NCBI GenBank assembly: GCA_015232645.1
Contig: JADFZF010000015.1
Span: 1 to 33,521 of the forward strand
From: Magnetococcales bacterium
GTDB lineage: Bacteria > Pseudomonadota > Magnetococcia > Magnetococcales > UBA8363
Direction of reading: 5' to 3'
DNA: 33,521 nucleotides
Shown here: positions 21,639 to 29,212 of the stretch, in pieces
Layout: every line of letters begins with the position of its first letter
How positions within the stretch are numbered: the first letter of the stretch is position 1
Notes under the pieces: generated by a model
Database searches by the model: none
Told to the model about the DNA's origin: nothing
What the model saw: the letters and a program-made list of their open reading frames with translations, nothing else
Position numbers and translations under genes: made by a program

Positions 21639-21656
21639 CTGGAGTTGGATCCCCCC

Positions 21657-21718
21657 CCGGGGGACGGTCGTCGAACCACGACCCGTCCCCGGCCAGAGCC
21701 ATCCGATAAACGGCTCTG
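21657..21718 (+). terminator. Two adjacent hairpins after the YcgQ-like fragment
   Basis: CCGGGGGACGGTCGT-cgaacc-ACGACCCGTCCCCGG (two small bulges), then CAGAGCC-N11-GGCTCTG-ACCCTTTTG. Confidence 0.5.
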
Positions 21719-21829
21719 ACCCTTTTGTCCATTGACCAAACCCCATCAAAGTGTCCAAGTTGTGCCAGTCGGATCAAAGACGATACCCACTCGATGTCAC
21801 GCCAATTCACCAACCATCAGGAGCCCCTT

Positions 21830-22621
21830 ATGGAACAACCGACTCTCATCGACCACCCGCAAATCAGGTCCATCCTGTTTCACCCCCGAGGTGAGGAAGG
21901 TTACAGCCTGGCACCAGGAGCCCGGGAACTGCGCTTTCCAGTAGACACCAACGTCACCCTCGGCGCCCGCCTCTACCCCACCACCTCCCCCCAGGCGCCC
22001 CTGCTTCTCTACTGGCACGGCAATGGCGAAATCGCCGCCGATTATGACGATATTTCACAGCTCTATACCGGAATGGGTATCCACTTTCTGGTGGTCGATT
22101 TCCGTGGCTACGGCATCAGTACCGGCACTCCATCCGGGACCGCACTGTTACGCGATGCCGTCACCGTGGTGGACCTGATCCCCACCATCGTCCAACCGCA
22201 TCTGCCCCCATTCAACCGCCTGCTGGTCATGGGACGCTCCATGGGAAGCGCCGCCACCATCGAAATCGCCTGGCAACGAGCGCAAAAAATTCATGGCATC
22301 ATCCTGGAAAGCCCCTTTGCCTACACCATTGCCCTGATCGAACGTCTGGGGGGATTTTCCCTGAATTCAACACCGGAATCAGTGGGATTCAACAGCCTGG
22401 AAAAAATCCGCTCCATCGCTCTGCCCCTGCTCCTTATTCACGGTCAGGCCGACGACCTGATCCCGATTTCCGACAGCCAGGCCCTCTATGATGCCTCGGC
22501 CAGCGACAAAAAACGCTTCGTTCGTATTCCTCAGGCCGGCCATAACGATCTCATGCTCCAAGGCATGGGAGTCTATTTCCAGGCCATCGGGCAATTCGTC
22601 GCCGGGATTTCCACTCCCTAA
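21830..22621 (+). CDS. Alpha/beta hydrolase
   Basis: APLLLYWHGNGE; VDFRGYGISTG; nucleophile elbow GRSMGS; LLLIHGQADDLIP; QAGHNDL. CAGGAG upstream of the ATG at 21830. Confidence 0.88.
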   Translation: MEQPTLIDHPQIRSILFHPRGEEGYSLAPGARELRFPVDTNVTLGARLYPTTSPQAPLLLYWHGNGEIAADYDDISQLYTGMGIHFLVVDFRGYGISTGTPSGTALLRDAVTVVDLIPTIVQPHLPPFNRLLVMGRSMGSAATIEIAWQRAQKIHGIILESPFAYTIALIERLGGFSLNSTPESVGFNSLEKIRSIALPLLLIHGQADDLIPISDSQALYDASASDKKRFVRIPQAGHNDLMLQGMGVYFQAIGQFVAGISTP

Positions 22622-22805
22622 AGGCTGGCTCGGGTAGCATTGACATGCGATTTGTGTTATACCAAGCTATGAAATCCGAAACCGAACCATCTGTTGTCAC
22701 CAGGTCTCCTGGAGCTGACCGATCCTTGGGAACCGCATGCGGGTGAAATTGCTCTGACTGTTCACCCATCGATAAAACCATCCGAACTTGGGAAGGTGCC
22801 CGTAT

Positions 22806-24095
22806 ATGTCTGTAAAACATGATAAACCGCATATCAATGATGCCCTGAAACATACCCTGGCCCTGGTGCTGGCAGGGGGACGGGGGACGCGACTCAAGGA
22901 TTTGACCGACAACGAGGCCAAACCCGCCGTCCATTTTGGTGGCAAATACCGCCTGATCGATTTCCCTCTCTCCAATTGCGTCAACTCCGGAATCCGTCGG
23001 GTGGGAGTCGCTACTCAATACCGCTCTCACAACCTGATCCAACACGTCCAACGCGGATGGGGATTCTTTCGCTCCGAATTCAACGAATTCATCCAGGTCT
23101 GGCCGGCACAGCAATCGGATACCCAGTCCTGGTACGAAGGAACGGCCGATGCCGTCTACCAAAATCTCGACCTCATCGACAACCAGAAGGCCGAATATAT
23201 CCTGATCCTCGGTGGGGACCATATCTATAAGCAGGATTATTCCATCATGCTTGCCGATCACATCGAACGCGGTGCCGACATCTCCGTGGCCTGCGTCGAA
23301 ACCAGCCTGAAGGAAGCCACCGAGTTCGGCGTCATGGGGGTGGATTTCAACGATCGGGTGATCAATTTTCTCGAAAAACCCAAAAATCCCCCTCCCATCC
23401 CCGATAAACCCGATCTGGCCCTCGTCAGCATGGGCATCTACATCTTCAACGCCAGAGTACTCCGCGAACAGTTGCTCCGGGATGCCGCCCTTTCCGAATC
23501 CAACCACGACTTCGGCAAGGATATCATCCCCTTCATGGTCCAAAACGGATATCACGTCCAGGCCAGTCGCTTTTCAAAAAGTTGCGTTCGGGAATCCATG
23601 GATGTGGAAAACTATTGGCGCGATGTCGGAACCGTGGATGCCTATTGGGAAGCCAATATCGACCTCACCCATGTCACCCCGGCTCTCAACCTCTACGATC
23701 CCGCCTGGGGCATCTGGACCTACCAGGTACAACGCCCTGGAGCCAAATTCGTCTTCGATGATCAAAACCGCCGTGGTACTGCCCTGGATGCCGTGGTCTC
23801 CAGCGGTTGCGTCGTGTCCGGATCCACGGTCCGCCGCTCGCTGCTCTTCAGCGACGTCCGGGTCAACTCCTTTGGTCTGATCGAGGATTCCGTCATTCTC
23901 CCCCGATCCGATATCGGTCGACACTGCATCCTGAAGAAAGTCGTTGTCGCCAAGGATTGTAAAATTCCCGATGGCCTGGTGGTGGGCGAAGACCCCATCG
24001 AGGATGCCAAATGGTTCTATCGCACCGAGGGGGGTGTCTGTCTGGTCACCAACCCTACCGTGGCCAAATGGCTCGCTGCCAAGGGACGCAAGTAG
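22806..24095 (+). CDS. glgC: Glucose-1-phosphate adenylyltransferase
   Basis: LALVLAGGRGTRLKDLTDNEAKPAVHFGGKYRLIDFPLSNCVNSGIRRVGVATQYRSHNLIQHVQRGW; GTADAVYQNL; ILGGDHIYKQDY. Confidence 0.97.
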   Translation: MSVKHDKPHINDALKHTLALVLAGGRGTRLKDLTDNEAKPAVHFGGKYRLIDFPLSNCVNSGIRRVGVATQYRSHNLIQHVQRGWGFFRSEFNEFIQVWPAQQSDTQSWYEGTADAVYQNLDLIDNQKAEYILILGGDHIYKQDYSIMLADHIERGADISVACVETSLKEATEFGVMGVDFNDRVINFLEKPKNPPPIPDKPDLALVSMGIYIFNARVLREQLLRDAALSESNHDFGKDIIPFMVQNGYHVQASRFSKSCVRESMDVENYWRDVGTVDAYWEANIDLTHVTPALNLYDPAWGIWTYQVQRPGAKFVFDDQNRRGTALDAVVSSGCVVSGSTVRRSLLFSDVRVNSFGLIEDSVILPRSDIGRHCILKKVVVAKDCKIPDGLVVGEDPIEDAKWFYRTEGGVCLVTNPTVAKWLAAKGRK

Positions 24096-24130
24096 ACTTT
24101 CCCTTCCATGGATGGATCTCCAGAAACGGC

Positions 24131-24160
24131 GGGCTGGTCCACGATACGGGCCAGCCCATC
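24131..24160. terminator. Hairpin between convergent glgC and the MCP-like gene
   Basis: GGGCTGGTCC-acgatac-GGGCCAGCCC (10 bp including one G.U); no strong U tract. Confidence 0.45.
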
Positions 24161-24213
24161 TCCCCGGTCCCTCCCTCTGAAACCCTCATGTCTCTCCTGA
24201 ACCCGGACGGCTC

Positions 24214-25803
24214 TCAGGGATGCCGCCGGTCCATGGCACGACGTTCGCCCACATAATTCAATAACGCATCAAGTACCCCGGCCATGGCGGTCGTCTGGTC
24301 GGACACTTCATCGTGGGCGCTGCCATGTTGCTGCAACAGATGCAGATCGGCCATGCTCAGGTCGTGCAACAGTCCCAACTCTCCCTGAAACTGCACGATT
24401 AATTCCGCTAGTTTGTGGCTATTCACCCCAGTGGCGCTGCTCCAGCCAATCAGACGCCCAGCATCCTCCACGACCGAGGCCATAGCTTCGTTGGCCAACA
24501 CCGTTTCCTCACGACCAGTCGTCACCGTTTTGTGGATGCTTTGTACCAGATCATCGACAAACTGGATACTCCGTATGACATCCATACTCAAATTCTTGAT
24601 TTCATCCGTGAAAACCACATACCCCCGGCTGGTTTCCTGGCGGGAGGATTCGGCGCTGGCACTGGTGGCCAGAAGATTGACCCGGATGGACATGTTATTG
24701 AGTAGTTGCATCTGCGCCAAAAGCTTTTCGCACAACACCACCATTTGCCCCCCCAGGTCTTTCACATTGGCCATGGCGACATCGACATTTTCCGCCCTGG
24801 TTTTGATACGCTCCGAATGGGTTTCAAGCTCGGCGATGATCCGCTGGGATTCGGAGTTCAAATTGTTGACCGTGGTCACGGCATGGGTCAATGTTTTGAT
24901 GACCTCCCGGCGCCGGTCATCGCTCTTGCCCATCTGAGTCATGACAAGGTGGAGGTTTTGCGCCGCTGTTCGCACAATTTCATGCTGTTTCCGGAACGGA
25001 TCGGCAATCCTTCTCAAGGTATTGGCCTGATCCAACGACCGCTGTTGCTGAATGATCACGATGGACCTCAGCAACAACGCCCCACCTCCGGCGCTCAATA
25101 CCAGCAGCATTCCATAAATGACTCCCGAAAAATCATACCACTTGGACGTTTCGGTCCCCAAATGACGCGATAACTCCCGGGTCACGTCGAAGGCCAGTTT
25201 CAATTTGCTTTCCAAATGCTTCGTTTCATCATTGATGGCCGAAACGTTGGCACTGAGATTTTTCAAATATTCCTTTTCCACATCCACCAGGATCCGATGG
25301 CTGTTGCCGGTAACGATCTCCGCCTTGGTCAGGAAACGATATTTATAGATGTTGCGCATCGTCGCCCCGGAGAGATGCTCGAAGTTGGAATGGGTTTTCT
25401 GAAAATCGACGAAAATGTTTTTTATCTTTTCCGCCCGACGTTTATCTTCCTCGGATTCGGCGTTTTCCATGCTGTCCTGGATGATATTCCGGGCCTCCAC
25501 CAAGGAATTGTTCAAACGGCGGCCGGCATTGATAAAACCTTCGTTGGCGATTTCAAACTTGCCCCGATCTTCGACTTCTCCGTACAAAATCGCTTCGTTG
25601 ACACGCAGGACCTGATCCAATTGTTGCCGGGTGATTTCCGAAACCGCCAGCGTCAATGGCATATCCTGCCGGTCCATATCCATGAAACGATGGACCGACC
25701 GGCCGATCATATGATATCCAAATCCGGCTACCACCATGACCGACAGCCCCATGAAGGCGCTCAATACCGCCAACTGCACCGTCAATGTCAATTTGTTCAA
25801 CAT
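24214..25803 (-). CDS. MCP-like chemosensory transducer with divergent signalling tip
   Basis: Two TMs flanking a helical periplasmic domain; long cytoplasmic coiled coil; IRVNLLATSASAESSRQETSRGYVVFTDEIKNLS aligns with the MCP tip ([33 protein letters not shown]) but many consensus residues are changed. Confidence 0.75.
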   Translation of the reverse strand: MLNKLTLTVQLAVLSAFMGLSVMVVAGFGYHMIGRSVHRFMDMDRQDMPLTLAVSEITRQQLDQVLRVNEAILYGEVEDRGKFEIANEGFINAGRRLNNSLVEARNIIQDSMENAESEEDKRRAEKIKNIFVDFQKTHSNFEHLSGATMRNIYKYRFLTKAEIVTGNSHRILVDVEKEYLKNLSANVSAINDETKHLESKLKLAFDVTRELSRHLGTETSKWYDFSGVIYGMLLVLSAGGGALLLRSIVIIQQQRSLDQANTLRRIADPFRKQHEIVRTAAQNLHLVMTQMGKSDDRRREVIKTLTHAVTTVNNLNSESQRIIAELETHSERIKTRAENVDVAMANVKDLGGQMVVLCEKLLAQMQLLNNMSIRVNLLATSASAESSRQETSRGYVVFTDEIKNLSMDVIRSIQFVDDLVQSIHKTVTTGREETVLANEAMASVVEDAGRLIGWSSATGVNSHKLAELIVQFQGELGLLHDLSMADLHLLQQHGSAHDEVSDQTTAMAGVLDALLNYVGERRAMDRRHP

Positions 25804-25823
25804 GGACTGATCATAGGCACGGG

Positions 25824-28097
25824 TTAACCTTGGCTATATTCCACTCGAAACAGAAAATACAAAATCCAGATGACGATCAGTGGATAGAGTATCAATGCCA
25901 TCGTATCCATTCGACGTGCCAATTCGATCTCTTTCTGATTGACCAGATAATTGACAAAGGCGGTTTCGACGATGGCGAGAAAAAACAAAACATAGGAGAA
26001 CAGAAAAAATAAATCGCCCCGTACCAGGTAGCCCACTCCCAATTTGTTGACATTGTGATAAGACATGGCGCTCAATATGGTGGTCATCCCCATGGCATAC
26101 CGTGTTGAAATAACGTCATATCCTACCGTAAATATGACGTATGCCGAGGTGGCCAGCACCAGCAGCGGCAACATGGCGATCAGGTAACCGATCGATTCCC
26201 GCCGCATCAATACATGATAATTATACTGTGAATGGTCCAAAACAAACAGCTTGTCATCATATTTTGGATTGCGATAGCTCCATAGGAAGTCCTTGTTGTT
26301 GGTAAAGTGCATATGGTTGATATCTTTCCAGGCGCTAAAATCCAATTTTTTCGTCAGAAAGGAATCGTCGTCAATATCGGTGACCAGGATCAGGTCTTCA
26401 TTGGTCTTCAATTTGGGTTTGATGCGAATTTTTAATATTTGCTGATCAAATGGGTAATAGTACAAAGGAAAATGATCAGTCATCCGCGCCGATACCGAAT
26501 AGGAAATAAAATTTTGATTGGTCTTCTTGTCGAAATATTTTTCCCGGACCGCTGCGGTCAACACCTTGCCATAGGTCATTTCAAAGTCCAAATTTTTGTT
26601 TTTTCCAGGATCCCAACGGAACCATAAATTAAAATTGGCGACAAAGTTGCCTTGAACCGGATCAAAGGTCTCGATCTCGTCGATATAGATACCGGTGTAA
26701 ACGACAGTGGCCCGTTTCATGAAGTGATTGTCAAAATAGAAAATATCGGAATCTGTTTGCCGCATCTTGGCCAGTTCCTGATATTTGATGTGGGTCAGCT
26801 GGAAACGGGCAGGGATATAGCGCCCATGTTTGACTTGACCGACCCACAGATTGCGTTGACTGAAACTGCGTTCATTGAAATACAGATCCCCGGCAATACT
26901 GGGCATAGCATCCTGTTTCTTGATCATCTTCCGCAATATATTGCGTACTTCGGTACCATTACCTGCTTCCTGGCCCAGGGCATGGGCAATCAGTTGCGCC
27001 GCCTCATAGGAATAGGTGGAAATCCAATTGGCTTCTACTTGGAATTCCTTCAAAAACGCGATCTGAAACTGCTTCGAGGCCTCGCCAAACAAACTCGGAA
27101 GATAGGGGGTGACGGCATAAACATCCTCCGCATAAATGCCCGCATTGCGAATAAACAGCTCTCCTCCCAGGCTCTCCCCGCCAATCACATCGGTCTCGAC
27201 CCCGTTCTTACGCAGCAGTTTGATGATCTCCGCGGCATTGGTATAGTTCATCGCCAAAAAAATCATGTCCGAATCGGAAAACTGCTTGATCCGGTTTTTG
27301 AACAACTCCATGTTGACGTCCTTGTAGTTCATTTCCGCCACTACAGTCGGGGTGACATCATTGATTTTCATCTCGGCGGTAAAATATTCTTTTAAAGATC
27401 GTCCATAGGCAGTATTATCATTGATAACGGCTATATTCTTCCGGTCCAGACCATGAAGGACATAATTGGCCAAAAAACGGGACTGAAAATAATCATCCGG
27501 CATGATACTGAAAGCCCATTCATTGTCAGCAGTCACCACCGGCAGCGTGGCTGAAGGCGAAATGAACGGAATACGGCTCGACCGATAGACATCACCGGCG
27601 ACTATGCTGGCAATGCTGAAATAATGGCCAATGATCCCTATAAGCCCTGGTGTCTCAACCAATTTTTTTGCACTTTTCTCCGCGTACCCATTGTATTTGG
27701 CGGTACTCCGATCATCCACCACCGCCAGCCGGAGTTCATATTTCTCCAATTTTCCACTTTGATTGATATCCTTGATGGCCAGCATGGCACCGCGTTTCAT
27801 GGACAACCCGACATCAGCGTAAGGACCAGACATCGGTCCCGCCAGACCGATGGTCAATATTTGCTTTCTGGGAGCGATCCACTCATGGGCCTGGTACAGG
27901 ACGGCGAATAGCAGAATAAACGCCGCGGCGTACAGGAACATCCTTGGCGGCGATTGGGAACCCGATGCCAGGATCCTATCGATCAGGCCAGGCATGGGGG
28001 CCCCCCTGGTTGGTGCCAGGAGGCTCTGCCGACGGTTCCGAAAAACACTCATCGAGTCCATCCCAGAGCCGTGCGCCTCCCGCTTCGCGTCCGCCAT
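25824..28097 (-). CDS. Type-I periplasmic-binding-protein domain fused to a pentameric ligand-gated ion channel (Cys-loop/pro-loop superfamily)
   Basis: N-terminal TM (MFLYAAAFILLFAVLY); Peripla_BP_6-like ILTIGLAGPMSGPYADVGLSMKRGAMLAIKDINQSG...IGIIGHYFS...VINDNTAYGRS; then pLGIC extracellular domain (VYTGIYIDEIETFDPVQGNFVANFNLWFRW...DHFPLYYYPFDQQILKIRI) and M1-M4, with M3 GVGYLVRGDLFFLFSYVLFFLAIVETAFVNYLV. The start may be Met35 at 27995, preceded by AGGGGGG. Confidence 0.9.
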   Translation of the reverse strand: MADAKREAHGSGMDSMSVFRNRRQSLLAPTRGAPMPGLIDRILASGSQSPPRMFLYAAAFILLFAVLYQAHEWIAPRKQILTIGLAGPMSGPYADVGLSMKRGAMLAIKDINQSGKLEKYELRLAVVDDRSTAKYNGYAEKSAKKLVETPGLIGIIGHYFSIASIVAGDVYRSSRIPFISPSATLPVVTADNEWAFSIMPDDYFQSRFLANYVLHGLDRKNIAVINDNTAYGRSLKEYFTAEMKINDVTPTVVAEMNYKDVNMELFKNRIKQFSDSDMIFLAMNYTNAAEIIKLLRKNGVETDVIGGESLGGELFIRNAGIYAEDVYAVTPYLPSLFGEASKQFQIAFLKEFQVEANWISTYSYEAAQLIAHALGQEAGNGTEVRNILRKMIKKQDAMPSIAGDLYFNERSFSQRNLWVGQVKHGRYIPARFQLTHIKYQELAKMRQTDSDIFYFDNHFMKRATVVYTGIYIDEIETFDPVQGNFVANFNLWFRWDPGKNKNLDFEMTYGKVLTAAVREKYFDKKTNQNFISYSVSARMTDHFPLYYYPFDQQILKIRIKPKLKTNEDLILVTDIDDDSFLTKKLDFSAWKDINHMHFTNNKDFLWSYRNPKYDDKLFVLDHSQYNYHVLMRRESIGYLIAMLPLLVLATSAYVIFTVGYDVISTRYAMGMTTILSAMSYHNVNKLGVGYLVRGDLFFLFSYVLFFLAIVETAFVNYLVNQKEIELARRMDTMALILYPLIVIWILYFLFRVEYSQG

Positions 28098-28431
28098 CGC
28101 AACGCTTCAACGAACCATCATCATCGGGACGAATCTCCTGAGAATCGGTGCCGAACCATCCAAACCTCTTCTGGTCACTTGTTCCCTGGGTTTTGATATC
28201 GGCCCCGGAGACCTCTTCATGATCGTGATCATGTCGTCCGGTGAGGCCCGCCGGGGTGGACGTCTGTCCCGCGGCCCATGTTTCGACAGAGATGCCTGCC
28301 ACTACCAGAAGGAGCATCCCAAGGCCGATCCAGCCTGGTTTTCCCCTCCGGCACCGATAACAAAATCCCGCCGCTCCGGGCCTCAGGATGGCCGATATGG
28401 ACAATACCCACTTCGACACGAACGCAACCAT
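27976..28431 (-). CDS. Hypothetical small protein with one TM/signal segment and a HDHDHEE stretch, overlapping the start of the channel gene
   Basis: MVAFVSKWVLS...GWIGLGMLLLVVAGISVETWAAGQTSTPAGLTGRHDHDHEE; no homologue recognised and weak RBS. Confidence 0.35.
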   Translation of the reverse strand: MVAFVSKWVLSISAILRPGAAGFCYRCRRGKPGWIGLGMLLLVVAGISVETWAAGQTSTPAGLTGRHDHDHEEVSGADIKTQGTSDQKRFGWFGTDSQEIRPDDDGSLKRCDGGREAGGARLWDGLDECFSEPSAEPPGTNQGGPHAWPDR

Positions 28432-28816
28432 ATAAGATTTCAAGGGAACCTGTTGGTGGAAGCAGACTCGGACCACGGGGTCGGCGACGAACAACCGACA
28501 AAATCCCGATGAAGCGACCGGGCACAACGATTCAAGACCCTGTTTCGCCCGATCATTGCCGCATATTGGGGGCCTGAAATGCAAGTTCCATGCAATGGAC
28601 GATGGTGAACAGCGGGTTCTTCCAAGTTCCGAATCCCGAATCGCTCACCCGAACGTCGACTATTTTTTGCTTGATCGGGACGTAACCATGGGTTGGTTCC
28701 ATGCTGACCTGCCGTCGCTGTACCTTCTTGTCAGGGCACGTTGACATTCCACATGGCTTGACATCTTGACCTAAACATATTAATTCTTGGTAAAATATTG
28801 GCCTGCCTCGACAAAA

Positions 28817-29209
28817 ATGAATGCATTGCAACCTGTTAAGAAAAAAATGCGACATGCCATGAATGGATACAATTTGACATACGTTCCCAACCCCAAGCAC
28901 AAGCAACCGTGGCAACCGGGGCGGAAGGGGGCGTTGTGTCCTCATTGGAGTCATCATCTCGCTCAAACATTGCTGACAAATAGTGAGGCACACCCTCAGG
29001 GAAAAAAGGCCAGATAGGCCACCCATGAAGGATTGGCTTTTGCAGCCTATCCAGACAATCACGGAGGATGGCATGGATATCCTATTGGATGGAACGAGGT
29101 GCCCGAGAAAATTCGCAACCAATGGTTGAAAAAAAAAATGATCTCCAGGAGTGATGTCAGGAAATACGATTTCCTGCAAGTGGATGACAAAGGACAGCCT
29201 GTGGATTGA
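28817..29209 (+). pseudogene. Small conserved-looking protein interrupted by one in-frame TAG (29015-29017)
   Basis: Same frame: MNALQPVKKKMRHAMNGYNLTYVPNPKHKQPWQPGRKGALCPHWSHHLAQTLLTNSEAHPQGKKAR*ATHEGLAFAAYPDNHGGWHGYPIGWNEVPEKIRNQWLKKKMISRSDVRKYDFLQVDDKGQPVD*, ending 3 nt before the ImmA/IrrE gene. Confidence 0.65.
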
Positions 29210-29212
29210 CCC

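Noticed and set aside
28741-28796. Sigma70-like TTGACA/TAAAAT combinations upstream of the amber-interrupted gene
   Set aside because: Several alternative -35 matches but none with clean 17-nt spacing to a good -10 box; not called.
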